A stretch of DNA of 64,000 bases from Streptomyces dysideae (GCF_001514305.1 NZ_KQ949093.1:62001-126000), one strand, 5' to 3'. Positions 26,316 through 36,045 are shown, numbered from the stretch's first letter. The notes: generated by a model from the sequence alone, not told the origin. Made by a program: numbers and translations.

Positions 26316-27491
26316 GTGACTGGGTACTCTCACATCGTCATCGGAGCGGGAGCGATCGGCTCGGCCACCGCCTACCGGCTTGCCGCCCAGGGAGCCCGGA
26401 AGGTCTTGGTGGTCGAGCAGTTCGATCTCATCAACACACTCAACTCCTCGGGCGACCACTCACGTATCATCCGCCGTGCCTATCACGACGATGCCTACGT
26501 CAACCTGACCTCGGCGATGTTCTCGGCGTGGGAAGAGATCGAGCACCTCAGCGGCCTGACCATCTACACCAGGACAGGCGGTCTCGACATGGCGCCGGCC
26601 GAAGGTCGGGGCGCTGCGGAACTGGAGGCCTTCAAGCAGCCTCTCCGTAACGCAGGTGTCCCCTTCGACGAGTTGAGTGCCGAGGACATCCGGGCAGAAT
26701 ATCCGCAGTGGACCATAAGTGATGACACCGTAGGGTTCTTTCAACAGGACGCAGGAATCGTCGATATTCGAAGGTCCGTCTCGGCGCACACCTCGCTTGC
26801 TTTGTCGGCCGGCGTGGAGTTCCTCGCCCGGACGAGAGTCGAAGGCATCACCGTTCGGGACGACTCCGTGACCGTGAGGACCGCCCAGGGTGACTTCGAT
26901 GCGGATCACCTCCTGGTCGCCGCGGGATCCTGGACGGAGGAACTTCAGCCAGACCTCCTGGACTTCCCGCTCGTGCTGTCCCAGGAGCAGGTCAGCTACA
27001 TCGCCGCGCCACATCTACGGGACTTCCTCGCAGACCGGTTTCCCGTCTGGAGCTACCACGGGTCCGAGTTGTACTACGGTTTCCCGGTGTACGGCGAGGC
27101 GGCCATCAAACTGGCTCGCGACATGCGGGGCCATTTCATCGAGAGCAAGGACCGCGTGTTCGAGGGCGACGAGAAGGAAGCCGACGTGCTGCGTGCCTTC
27201 CTCTCCCAGCACCTGCCGCGAGCTGTCGGCCCCACCCTGGTCAACAGGACGTGTGTCTACGACATGGCACCCGACCGGGAATTCATCCTCGACACCCTCC
27301 CCGGACGTCCGCACGTCGCCGTTTTCAACGGCGCGGGTCACGCAGGCAAGTTCGCCGCACTGATCGGGAAGATCCTTGCGGACCTTCTCACCGACGGCAC
27401 CACCAAGCACGACATCGGCGCGTTCAGCCTGCAGCGGCCGGCGCTGACCGATCCGGGTTTCCAGTCCGTCTTCCGCCATGGGGCGTCGTGA
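26316..27491 (+). CDS. Sarcosine-oxidase-like FAD enzyme 1 (N-methyl amino acid oxidase type)
   Basis: Flavoprotein of 391 residues in the DAO superfamily, closest in layout to monomeric sarcosine oxidase and N-methyltryptophan oxidase. GTG start with AGGAG 7 bp upstream. Dinucleotide motif GAGAIGSATAYRLA, then VVEQF. The motif NRTCVYDMAPDREFILD matches the region holding the Cys that binds FAD covalently in monomeric sarcosine oxidase; AVFNGAGHAGKFA closes the flavin site. The expected reaction is oxidative demethylation of an N-methylated amino acid by O2, giving formaldehyde and H2O2. The next gene is a paralogue. Formaldehyde-detoxification genes lie 2-4 kb downstream. Exact substrate unknown. 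Confidence 0.85.
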   Translation: MTGYSHIVIGAGAIGSATAYRLAAQGARKVLVVEQFDLINTLNSSGDHSRIIRRAYHDDAYVNLTSAMFSAWEEIEHLSGLTIYTRTGGLDMAPAEGRGAAELEAFKQPLRNAGVPFDELSAEDIRAEYPQWTISDDTVGFFQQDAGIVDIRRSVSAHTSLALSAGVEFLARTRVEGITVRDDSVTVRTAQGDFDADHLLVAAGSWTEELQPDLLDFPLVLSQEQVSYIAAPHLRDFLADRFPVWSYHGSELYYGFPVYGEAAIKLARDMRGHFIESKDRVFEGDEKEADVLRAFLSQHLPRAVGPTLVNRTCVYDMAPDREFILDTLPGRPHVAVFNGAGHAGKFAALIGKILADLLTDGTTKHDIGAFSLQRPALTDPGFQSVFRHGAS

Positions 27492-27558
27492 CGACACCGC
27501 GCGGCCACGTTCTCCTTCACCAAGCCGTTCACCGCGACCACGCGCAGGGACATGCCGC

Positions 27559-28743
27559 ATGGGCAAGAATGATTTCCAAACCGTCGTCGTCGGTGGCGGT
27601 GCGATCGGCAGTGCCACCGCATACTGGCTTGCCGTCAGAGGCCAGACCGATGTGCTCGTACTTGAGCAGCACACCACCGGACATGGACTCGGCTCATCCG
27701 GCGACCACTCCCGCATCATCAGGCACAGTTACCACGACACCATCTACGGTCGTCTGACACATCGTATGTACGACAACTGGGCGAGGTTGGAGCGGGAGAG
27801 CGCACAGGGCGTCTTCGTGCGGACGGGCGGCCTCGATATCGCGATCGACGGGACTCCCGGGGCCGACATCATCGACAACTACCGTCGCGTCATGGCGTCG
27901 AACGAGATCCCTTTCGACACACTTGACAAGAAGCAACTCGGTGAGCGTTTTCCGCAGTGGAACATCCTGGAAGAGGAAGTCCGGGCCACCTATCAGGAGG
28001 ACTCCGGCCTCATCGACATCCGCCGTGCCACACTCACCCACCTGGCACTGGCCGAAAGCCTAGGCGTGATCGTGAAGGAGAACACGGCGGTCCAGGTCAT
28101 CGAGAGCTTCCACGGAGGTGTGCGTATCGTCACCGGGGACGCTTCCTACACCGCGGACAAGGTGGTCGTGGCCATTGGGTCCTGGGTCGACCAGATTCTC
28201 GGACCACTCGGCCAGACCTGGAACACAACCATCGCCGAGGAGCAGATCGTCTACGTCCGGACGCCCCATGTGAAGGACTTTTCCGTCGGGAGATTCCCCG
28301 TCTGGGGATGGCACGGGGACGATCTCTTCTACGGCTTTCCCACCTACGGTGAGGTCGCTGTCAAGATCGGCCGTGAAAACCTTCGCCGTTTCGTGACGCA
28401 GGAGACACGCAGCCCGGACCCGCACGAAGACGAGACCGCGGTATTGCTCGACTTCCTCAAGGAACGCCTGCCCACCGCGGTCGGGCCCGTCCTCTACGCG
28501 AAGACTTGCCCGTACGACCTGCCCCCGGACCGCCACTTCATCCTGGATTTCCTGCCGGGTCATCCCGGCGTTGTGGTGGGGAACGGGGCGGCCCACGCCG
28601 GCAAGTTCGCCGGCCTGCTGGGCGAGATTCTCTCTGAACTCGCCGTCGACGGCAGGTCGTCGTTTCCCATCGAGCCGTTCCGCGCTGACCGCCCGGCGCT
28701 CAAAGACCCGGGCTGCATCCCGGACTTCACGCTGAAGGGCTGA
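27559..28743 (+). CDS. Sarcosine-oxidase-like FAD enzyme 2 (paralogue)
   Basis: Second DAO-superfamily flavoprotein, 394 residues, 67 bp after the first and clearly related (GDHSRIIR, FPQW, VRTGGLD, FPVWGWHGDDLFYGFP). Start ATG 27559 with AGGGA upstream. GGGAIGSATAYWLA binds the ADP moiety; AKTCPYDLPPDRHFILD holds the Cys for covalent flavin. The two proteins could oxidise successive N-methyl groups (dimethyl- then monomethyl-amino acid) or act on different substrates; the sequence does not decide this. Confidence 0.85.
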   Translation: MGKNDFQTVVVGGGAIGSATAYWLAVRGQTDVLVLEQHTTGHGLGSSGDHSRIIRHSYHDTIYGRLTHRMYDNWARLERESAQGVFVRTGGLDIAIDGTPGADIIDNYRRVMASNEIPFDTLDKKQLGERFPQWNILEEEVRATYQEDSGLIDIRRATLTHLALAESLGVIVKENTAVQVIESFHGGVRIVTGDASYTADKVVVAIGSWVDQILGPLGQTWNTTIAEEQIVYVRTPHVKDFSVGRFPVWGWHGDDLFYGFPTYGEVAVKIGRENLRRFVTQETRSPDPHEDETAVLLDFLKERLPTAVGPVLYAKTCPYDLPPDRHFILDFLPGHPGVVVGNGAAHAGKFAGLLGEILSELAVDGRSSFPIEPFRADRPALKDPGCIPDFTLKG

Positions 28744-28910
28744 TCATGGCACCGAGGAACCCAGAGCTCGGCACGCCGGTTCACCATGACCCGTGCATCG
28801 GGCCCGCGCCGAAGGCGGTACGGGCCCGAGCCGGAACTCGTCCGGACCGATGCCTGACGTGTCGGCGCCGAACGAGAGGAGCCTCAGGAAGACGGTCCCG
28901 GGCGGAGTTG

Positions 28911-29300
28911 TCAGCCAGAGGTGGAAGCGCCGCTCTCGAGGGCTGTGTAGACGACGAATATCTTGCGCAGCCGTTCGTGGACGATCCAGACTCCGGTCCA
29001 GCCCAGCGGGAAGTAGGCCGTGTCACCTGCGCTCAGCACGACGGGCTCCCCATCATCTTCGGTGACGGTCATGCGCCCCTCGACAACGGTGATTACCTCG
29101 CCTCGGTTCAGGAATTCCCAACGTGACGTGCCGGGTTCGGATTCCCAAGTACCAGAGATGATGTGATTGTCGTCGCTCTTGTAAGCGACACGGCTCCTGA
29201 CGGTGATAGGGCCTGACAGAGGCGTGGCGCTAGGAGGCGCGAGAAGTGCTTCGTCGAGTTGTTCGGACGAGAGATCCGCTGCGCGGAATACCGTGGTCAT
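28911..29300 (-). CDS. Small single-domain cupin protein
   Basis: Cupin of 129 residues of the Cupin_3 / DUF861 class. The core reads GTWESEPGTSRWEF, EVITVVEGRMTVTEDDG and LSAGDTAYFPLGW. The usual first-motif metal histidines are replaced (Glu and aromatic residues), so a catalytic metal site is doubtful and a ligand-binding or stability role is possible. It is convergent with the second flavin oxidase and divergent from the mycothiol dehydrogenase. Start ATG 29300 follows GAGAGGA. Confidence 0.75.
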   Translation of the reverse strand: MTTVFRAADLSSEQLDEALLAPPSATPLSGPITVRSRVAYKSDDNHIISGTWESEPGTSRWEFLNRGEVITVVEGRMTVTEDDGEPVVLSAGDTAYFPLGWTGVWIVHERLRKIFVVYTALESGASTSG

Positions 29301-29650
29301 GAGGGTGTCCTCTCCGTGAAGAAAAATCGAGCACCAGATGCCTTACTCCGGGCCAGTTGAGGCCCCTTCCGTCGGTAATTCAGAGGCGCGACGGTGTATT
29401 GAAGGCAGCCCGGATCATCGTTGCAAGTGATCCGTCCTGCGCGCGAGCAGCAAATGTTGGAATCTCAGGCCAGTCAGTTCGACATACGTCGAAGACGTTG
29501 GGCCGCCCGTCCGGCGGTGTGCGGGGCGTTCGGCTGGCTGACCAGACCACAGGAGTCGCCTCGGGCGGACACCTTCAACCGGCCGCACACGGGAGACGCG
29601 GCACCCCAAGAGTTCAAGAGTCGGAAGCGCAAAGAAATGGAGCCAGACCA
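29301..29650. other. 350-bp divergent promoter region (cupin / mycothiol dehydrogenase)
   Basis: No gene. It contains a perfect inverted repeat TTCGAC-ATAC-GTCGAA at 29478-29493, a possible operator for the mycothiol dehydrogenase gene about 160 bp downstream. Confidence 0.45.
29478..29493. promoter_or_regulatory. Palindrome upstream of the mscR-like gene
   Basis: Perfect 6-bp arms TTCGAC and GTCGAA with ATAC between. The cognate regulator is not known. Confidence 0.4.
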
Positions 29651-30736
29651 ATGTCCCAAGAAGTACGCGGCGTCATCGCATTCGGAAAGAAGGAGCCGGT
29701 GCGTGTAGAGACGATCGTTGTCCCGGACCCTGGGCCCGGTGAGGTCGTGGTGAAGATACAGGCGTGCGGGGTCTGCCACACCGACCTGCACTACCGCGAG
29801 GGAGGTATCAGCGACGACTTCCCCTTCCTGCTCGGCCACGAGGCAGCGGGGATCGTGGAGTCGGTCGGGAATGGCGTGACCCAGGTGATGCCCGGCGATT
29901 TCGTGATCCTCAACTGGCGTGCGGTGTGCGGGCAGTGCCGCGCATGCCTCCGCGGCCGGCCGTGGTATTGCTTTGACACCCATAACGCCAGGCAGAAGAT
30001 GACACTCACCGATGGCAGGGAACTGTCCCCGGCGCTGGGCATCGGAGCGTTCGCCGAGAAGACCCTTGTGTCGGCCGGTCAGTGCACCCGGGTCGACCCT
30101 GCGGCATCGCCTGCGGTTGCCGGGCTGCTGGGCTGTGGCGTCATGGCCGGTATCGGGGCGGCCATCAACACCGGCAACGTCGGCCGGGGCGACAGTGTCG
30201 CCGTGATCGGGTGCGGCGGCGTGGGCGACGCCGCCATCGCCGGCTCCCGGCTGGCGGGTGCGGCGAAGATCATCGCCGTCGACATCAATGAGAACAAGCT
30301 CCTCAGCGCCCTGAAGATGGGTGCCACCCACATCGTGAACTCCGGCACGACCGACCCAGTCGAGGCGATCCGCGAGCTCACCGCCGGTAACGGCGCGGAT
30401 GTCGTCATCGACGCCGTCGGCCGCCCCGAGACGTACAAGCAGGCCTTCTACGCCCGTGATCTGGCCGGGACGGTCGTGCTCGTAGGTGTGCCCACACCTG
30501 AAATGATGCTCGAACTGCCCCTGCTCGAGGTCTTCGGACGCGGCGGCGCGCTCAAATCGTCGTGGTACGGAGACTGCTTGCCCTCTCGTGACTTTCCGAT
30601 GCTGATCGACTTGCACCTGCAGGGCCGACTGGATCTGGCCTCCTTCGTCACGGAGACGATCGCACTCGACGACGTGGAGAAGGCGTTCGAGCGGATGCAC
30701 CACGGCGATGTGCTGCGCTCGGTGGTGGTGCTCTGA
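29651..30736 (+). CDS. mscR: S-(hydroxymethyl)mycothiol dehydrogenase (formaldehyde detoxification)
   Basis: Zinc- and NAD-dependent medium-chain dehydrogenase, 361 residues, the usual length of MscR. Formaldehyde reacts with mycothiol and the adduct is oxidised to S-formylmycothiol. Catalytic zinc ligands Cys (ACGVCHTD) and His with Glu (GHEAAG); structural zinc cysteines in CGQCRACLRGRPWYC; Rossmann motif VIGCGGVGDAAIAG. Its stop overlaps the start of an MBL-fold hydrolase, the pairing seen widely in mycothiol-producing actinobacteria. Next to two formaldehyde-generating flavin oxidases, its job is most likely to remove that formaldehyde. Confidence 0.88.
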   Translation: MSQEVRGVIAFGKKEPVRVETIVVPDPGPGEVVVKIQACGVCHTDLHYREGGISDDFPFLLGHEAAGIVESVGNGVTQVMPGDFVILNWRAVCGQCRACLRGRPWYCFDTHNARQKMTLTDGRELSPALGIGAFAEKTLVSAGQCTRVDPAASPAVAGLLGCGVMAGIGAAINTGNVGRGDSVAVIGCGGVGDAAIAGSRLAGAAKIIAVDINENKLLSALKMGATHIVNSGTTDPVEAIRELTAGNGADVVIDAVGRPETYKQAFYARDLAGTVVLVGVPTPEMMLELPLLEVFGRGGALKSSWYGDCLPSRDFPMLIDLHLQGRLDLASFVTETIALDDVEKAFERMHHGDVLRSVVVL

Positions 30737-31365
30737 TGGCAGCCCGCATCGAACGTCTCGTTACCAGCGGTCAGTTCAGCCTGGACGGCGGCACCTGGGC
30801 TGTCGACAACAACGTGTGGATCATCGGCGACGATGCCGAGGTGATCGTCATTGACGCGGCCCATGACGCCGACGTGATCGCCGCCGCACTGGGCGACCGC
30901 AGGCTGCGCGCGATTGTGTGCACGCACGCGCACAACGATCACATTGACGCCGCCCCCGCTCTGGCTGCCCGAACGGGAGCCCCGGTCTACTTGCATCCGG
31001 ACGACCAGATCCTGTGGAAGCAGACGCACCCCGAGCGGGACCCCGACGGCTTTCTCACCGACCGATCCCGCCTCCGGGTGGCCGGTATCGAGCTGACCGT
31101 GCTGCACACCCCCGGCCACACGCCTGGAGGTATCTGCTTGTACGCGCCCGATCTCGACACCGTCTTCACCGGCGACACCCTCTTCGCCAGTGGCCCTGGC
31201 GCCACGGGACGGTCCTTCTCGGACTTCCCTACGATCATCCGGTCGATTCGCGACGTATTGCTGGCACTGCCGCGGGACACGGTGGTGCGCACCGGACACG
31301 GCGAGTGCACAACGATCGGTGAGGAGGCTCCGAACCTCCAGACGTGGATCGCACGCGGTCACTGA
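30736..31365 (+). CDS. MBL-fold hydrolase paired with mycothiol dehydrogenase
   Basis: Metallo-beta-lactamase-fold hydrolase, 209 residues, start overlapping the dehydrogenase stop (TGATG). Metal site THAHNDHIDA, a further His in HTPGHTPGG, Asp in FTGDTLF and the terminal His in RTGHGECT. By analogy with glyoxalase II-like partners of MscR it probably hydrolyses S-formylmycothiol to formate and mycothiol; that reaction is inferred from gene pairing. A decayed C-terminal copy of a close relative lies at 58203-58313. Confidence 0.88.
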   Translation: MAARIERLVTSGQFSLDGGTWAVDNNVWIIGDDAEVIVIDAAHDADVIAAALGDRRLRAIVCTHAHNDHIDAAPALAARTGAPVYLHPDDQILWKQTHPERDPDGFLTDRSRLRVAGIELTVLHTPGHTPGGICLYAPDLDTVFTGDTLFASGPGATGRSFSDFPTIIRSIRDVLLALPRDTVVRTGHGECTTIGEEAPNLQTWIARGH

Positions 31366-31548
31366 GCCTTTTCCGTCCGCCAGCACGAACAGGGCGCGCA
31401 GGAGCTGGGTCTCGGCCACCCTCGAGTGCGTCTACCTGGCCGTGGACCGAGTTCACCGTTCGCCACACAGACCAGCTCTTCCGCCACCAGAGATGGCATC
31501 CGCGGCGGCGGCCGTATAGCGAGGTCCGGGACCACCAGCGCCTCAGAT

Positions 31549-32187
31549 TCAGCGCGTTCGTAGCGAGTCGACCAAGTCGTCGATGTAGGCGCGGAAGTCG
31601 GCGGCCATGTCGATGCTTTCAGGGTCGAGCAGCCATTGCAGCTGGAGCCCGTCCATGACGGCGATGACCTGGCGGGCGATCCGGTCCGCGTCGATATCGG
31701 GGCGGAGTTCACCGGATGCCACGCCTCCGCGCAGGCTGTCGGCCGTGGTGCGGCGCAGATCGCGGTAACGCCGAACCGCCCAGGGAGCGGCTGGGTGGCC
31801 GTCGGTGACGGCCTCGCCCGTGAGGACGGTGAACAGGCGTGTCAGCTCCGTCGTGCGGGAGTTGTGGTCCACGATCCGGACAGTGTCCTCGAGGCCGGCA
31901 ACGCCCTGCGGGCTGCCCTCGGACTCCCGGCGCTCGTTCTCGATGCGGTCACGCTCGCGAAGGATCTCGACGAGCAACTCGTCCTTGGTCCCGAAGTGGT
32001 GCCGCAGGCCGGTCTCCGAGATCTCGCAGCGCTCGGCGATCCGCGCCATCGAGGTGCCGCGGTAACCGCGTTCAGCGAACTCCAGCAGGGCGGCGTTGAG
32101 GATGCGCTCGCGTCGCACCTGCCCGACCGCGTACGACCCGCGGCGATTTTGAGGCTTACGGGTACCGGTGGCTGCTGCGGAATCCAT
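31549..32187 (-). CDS. TetR-family regulator divergent from the beta-glucosidase gene
   Basis: TetR repressor type, about 212 residues. The helix-turn-helix occupies about 20-65 (RERILNAALLEFAERGYRGT, MARIAERCEISETGLRHHF, GTKDELL). The C-terminal ligand domain contains MDGLQLQWLLDPESIDM, common in regulators of sugar or ester catabolism clusters. The start is uncertain: ATG 32187 is best placed before the domain but has no clear ribosome site; ATG 32199 or 32205 are alternatives. The palindrome at 32231-32246 is a likely operator shared with the GH3 gene. Confidence 0.85.
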   Translation of the reverse strand: MDSAAATGTRKPQNRRGSYAVGQVRRERILNAALLEFAERGYRGTSMARIAERCEISETGLRHHFGTKDELLVEILRERDRIENERRESEGSPQGVAGLEDTVRIVDHNSRTTELTRLFTVLTGEAVTDGHPAAPWAVRRYRDLRRTTADSLRGGVASGELRPDIDADRIARQVIAVMDGLQLQWLLDPESIDMAADFRAYIDDLVDSLRTR

Positions 32188-32230
32188 GGTGAGCAGCATA
32201 GCCATCAGAATATAACGCAATGGTAACAAT

Positions 32231-32246
32231 CAGTGGACACCCACTG
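32231..32246. promoter_or_regulatory. Candidate TetR operator
   Basis: Perfect inverted repeat CAGTGG-ACAC-CCACTG between the divergent tetR-like and GH3 genes; the flanks AA and TT two bases out extend the symmetry. Confidence 0.55.
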
Positions 32247-32307
32247 TTTTGACGAGCTGGCCCGCCTCTACCGTCACCGCATCCGTTCACGAAAGGGCCC
32301 CACGTCA

Positions 32308-34740
32308 ATGACCCTCGTCTCGTCCGAAGCCGAGCTGCACCGGCGGATCGCCCACCTCACACTGGAACGGCGGGTCGCCGTGCTCACCGGAGCCGCTGAC
32401 GGCTGGAGCACCCTGCCGCAGCCGGACGCCGGGCTTCGGCGGCTCGTGCTCTCCGATGGCCCGCGGGCGTCCGCGGTGGGGGCTTCGGCGGGGACACGGT
32501 CTCGCCGCTGTTCCCGAACCCGACCGCGCTCGCCGCTGCCTGGGACGAGGAATCAGCTCACCGGGCCGGTGAGCTGATGGGCACGCAGGCACGGGCCATG
32601 GGCGTGGACTGGCTGCTGGCCCCGGTCCTCAACCTGCACCGGTCGCCCTTCGGCGGGCGGCACTTCGAGTGCTTCTCGGAGGACCCTCGACCCTCTGCTG
32701 ACCGCACAGATCGCGGCGGCCTACGTACGCGGTGTGCAGTCGGCCGGGGTCGTGGCCACGGCCAAGCACTTCGTCGGCAACAAGTCGGAGACCGAGCGGC
32801 TGACCTACGACTCGCGGATCGACGAGAGAACGCTGCGCGAGGTGTACCTGGCACCGTTCGAGACCGTCGTCCGGGCCGGGGTCGGGGCGGTCATGGCCGC
32901 GTACAACTCCCTCGACGGCACGCTCGCCACCGAGCACCGCCGACTGCTGACCGAGCTGCTGAAGCAGGAGTGGGGCTTCGACGGCGTCGTGGTGTCCGAC
33001 TGGCACGCCGCCCGCTCCACCGAGGCGACCGCACTGGCCGGTCTCGACCTCGTCATGCCCGGCCCGGACGGGCCGTGGGGGAACGCGCTGGTCGAAGCGG
33101 TGCGGGATGGCCGGGTACCCGAGGAACTGATCGACGACAAGGTGCTGCGTCTGCTGCGTCTGCTGCGGCTCGCCGACCGGGTTGCCGCGAAGCCGCCGGC
33201 AGCCGTGCGCGCGGACGCCAGGCGAACGCTGCGTGATCTCGCCGCCCGGGGCATGGTGCTGCTGCACGACCGCGGGCTGCTGCCCCTGGACGAGGCGTCG
33301 ATCGGCCGCGTCGCCCTGATCGGCCCCAATGCCGTCCGGCTCACTGCGCAGGGCGGCGGCAGTGCCCAGGTCCTCCCTGAGCGCGTCGTCCAGCCGCTCG
33401 ACGGACTGCGCCGCGTTCTCGGCGAGGAGGCCCGCATCGACCTGCAGCCGGGGGTCCTGACCCACCGCAACCTGCCCCGGCTGCCCAGCGAGTCGACCCC
33501 CGACGGCGTATGTCTGGAGTTCCTGGACCGAGCCGGGAACCTGCTGCGTTCCGAGCACCGGTCCAAGGCCCACGTCGTGCTGGAGGACGACACCCCCGCG
33601 GGCACCGAAACCGTGGTGCTGCGCACCCGCGTCGTACTCCCCGAAGACCCCGAAGACGGCCCCCACCGGCTGTCCGTCTACGGCGGCGGCGCCTTCACCT
33701 GGCACGTCGGCGACCGTGAGCCGCTCACCTTCGACCTGCCCGTGCCCGAGCGCGACCCGCTCTCACCGCTGGTCGAGCCCGCCGAGTTCCGTACGCACAC
33801 GCAGGGCGCGGCCCAGGAGGTGCAGGTGCGGCTGGAGTACACGTACGACGAACGCGCCCACTGGCACATTTTCGGCCTCGGTCACCTCGCACCCCACCCG
33901 CCCGAGGACGAGCTGCTCGACCGGGCGGTGGCCGCCGCGCGGGACGCCGACACGGTCGTCCTGGTCATCGGCACCACCGAGGAGTACGAGAGCGAGGGCT
34001 TCGACCGCGACACCCTCGCCCTTCCCGGTCGTCAGGATGAACTCGTCCGCCGCGTCTGCGCGGCCAACCCGCGCACCGTCCTCGTCGTCAACGCGGGCGC
34101 CCCGGTACTCATGCCGTGGGCCGACCTGCCCGCCGCTCTGCTGTGGGCCTGGCTGCCCGGCCAGGAGGGCGGCGACGCACTCGCCGACATCCTGACCGGC
34201 CTGGCGGAGCCGGGAGGCCGGCTGCCCACCACGTTCCCGGCCGGGGAAAGCGGCCTGCCCCGCGTCCGCCCGGAGGACGGAGTCCTCTCCTACGACGAGC
34301 GGCACTTCATCGGTTACCGGTCCCGGAACAAGCCGCTCTTCCCCTTCGGCCACGGCCTCGGCTACACGACATGGGAGTACGAGACGCTCGCTGCCAGGAC
34401 ACTGGACGACGGCGCCCTCGCGGTCGACGTGACGTTGCGCAACACCGGCGCCCGACCGGGCCGCGAGGTCGTCCAGGTCTATCTCGAGTCGCCCGCCGAA
34501 CCCCCTCGGCTGATCGGCTTCGCCGCCGGCGAGGTCCGGCCGGGCGAAACCGCCCCGGTCCGCGTCCGCACCGGCCCGCAGGTGCTGCGTCGCTGGACGG
34601 ACCGAGGCTGGGCGCCCCCCACCGGCGCCCACCGCATACTCGTCGGCAGGTCGAGCGGTGACATCCGCCTGACGGCCGACGTGACCCTCACCACCGCTCG
34701 CGCCATCCCTGAAAGGCACCACCATGACAATCGACGGTGA
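32308..34740 (+). pseudogene. GH3 beta-glucosidase with two compensating frameshifts
   Basis: Family 3 beta-glucosidase, roughly 810 codons. The start ATG 32308 and first 50 codons (LTLERRVAVLTGAADGW, VLSDGP) are in one frame. A missing G near 32462 shifts the frame, which runs through MGVDWLLAPVLNLHRSPFGG and FECFSEDP. An extra base near 32690 restores the first frame, which then runs to the stop. The middle contains KHFVGNKSE, the nucleophile Asp in VVVSDWHAA, a PA14-like insertion (HRLSVYGGGAFTW), the GH3 C-terminal domain (ATTEEYESEGFDRD-like) and a fibronectin-III-like end. In the first frame a stop occurs at 32575-32577, so as written no full enzyme is made. Two sequencing errors or a young pseudogene are both possible. 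Confidence 0.85.
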
Positions 34741-35995
34741 GACCGCCACCGCTCCGGAGACCGTCAGACCCTCCTCGCCCCGCTCCTTCCGCCTCGGACC
34801 GCTGTATGCGACTGTGCCCCTGGCCAACCTCGTGGTCTATGCCGTCTGGACCGTCGTCCCGGGCTTCCTGCTCCCGGTCACGGTGCAGCACCTGACCGGT
34901 TCCACCGACGTGACGTCCCTCGGTATCGCCAGCACGCTCGGCACCATCGCGGCGACCCTGGGAAACCCGGTCTTCGGTCAGCTGTCGGACCGCACCCGCT
35001 CCCGGTTCGGCCGCCGTACGCCGTGGATGGTGGCGTGCGCCCTGGCCGGCGCGATCATGCTGCTGCTGCAGTCCGCCGCCTCCAGCATCACCATGCTCGG
35101 CATCACGTATGCCGGGACCAGCCTGATCATCAACGGCTTCCAGGCCGCCATGACCGCCGTCGTCCCCGACCGTTTCCCCTCGGCGAAGCTCAACGTGGCC
35201 TCCGCGCTCATGGGTGTCGGCCTCAATGCCGGCGTGCTCACCGGATCGCTGCTCTTCACCTTCTTCCCGGGCTTCGCCGGCCCCAGCGGCTACTACCTGA
35301 TGGCCGGACTGATCGCCGTGACCGCCTTCGTGTTCGCGGTGGCGAGCCCGGACGCCGACTCGCGGGACCTGCCTCGTGAGCCGTTCCGCCTCGGCCAGTT
35401 CCTGCGGAACTTCTGGATCAGCCCGCGCAAGCACCCCGACTTCGCTTGGGTGTTCCTGGCCCGCGTGCTGCTCATGCTCGGCTACTTCATGCTCTTCTCC
35501 TTCTTCTTCTTCGCCCTCCAGGACTGGGTGGGTCTGTCCCCTGAACAGGCTGTCACCGCCGGCGGGACCTTGTTCGCAGTCAACGGTGCCGCGTCCGTCG
35601 TCGGTGGCCTGGTCACCGTTCCGCTGGCCCACCGCTACGGGCGTCTCAAGATTTTCGTGACAGCATCCGGCATCGGGCTGGCGCTGTCGTTGCTGATCCC
35701 GCTGCTCATGCCCAGCTACTCCGGCATGGTGATCTACGCCTTGGTCGGCGGACTCGCCTTCGGCGTCTACATGGCCGTCGACACCGCGCTGATCAACAAG
35801 GTCCTGCCGCATGCCGAGGACGCCGCCAAGGATCTCGGCATCATGAACATGGCCAGCGCGTTCCCGCAGGTCCTCGCCGCCTCGCTCGGAGCAGTCCTGG
35901 TCAACACGGTGGGTTACGGCGGCCTGTTCGCGGCCTCCGCCCTGATCGCCGCCGCCGGCGCCCTCGCCGTCCTCCCCGTACGGAAGATCCGCTAG
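34724..35995 (+). CDS. MFS sugar-type transporter
   Basis: Twelve-helix major facilitator of 423 residues. Its ATG overlaps the end of the GH3 frame by 17 bp, so it is co-transcribed with it. GQLSDRTRSRFGRRTPWM after helix 2 is the signature loop, of the type found in glycoside and sugar cation symporter-like MFS proteins. It probably imports the sugar or glycoside handled by the GH3 enzyme. A terminator hairpin follows at 36009-36045. Confidence 0.85.
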   Translation: MTIDGETATAPETVRPSSPRSFRLGPLYATVPLANLVVYAVWTVVPGFLLPVTVQHLTGSTDVTSLGIASTLGTIAATLGNPVFGQLSDRTRSRFGRRTPWMVACALAGAIMLLLQSAASSITMLGITYAGTSLIINGFQAAMTAVVPDRFPSAKLNVASALMGVGLNAGVLTGSLLFTFFPGFAGPSGYYLMAGLIAVTAFVFAVASPDADSRDLPREPFRLGQFLRNFWISPRKHPDFAWVFLARVLLMLGYFMLFSFFFFALQDWVGLSPEQAVTAGGTLFAVNGAASVVGGLVTVPLAHRYGRLKIFVTASGIGLALSLLIPLLMPSYSGMVIYALVGGLAFGVYMAVDTALINKVLPHAEDAAKDLGIMNMASAFPQVLAASLGAVLVNTVGYGGLFAASALIAAAGALAVLPVRKIR

Positions 35996-36008
35996 CCGCC
36001 CCGAGACG

Positions 36009-36045
36009 CCGGGGATGTCACCCCGACACGGGCCGACATCCCCGG
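36009..36045 (+). terminator. Terminator hairpin after the MFS gene
   Basis: An 11-bp perfect stem CCGGGGATGTC with its complement at 36035-36045 and a 15-nt loop, 13 bp after the stop. Confidence 0.65.
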
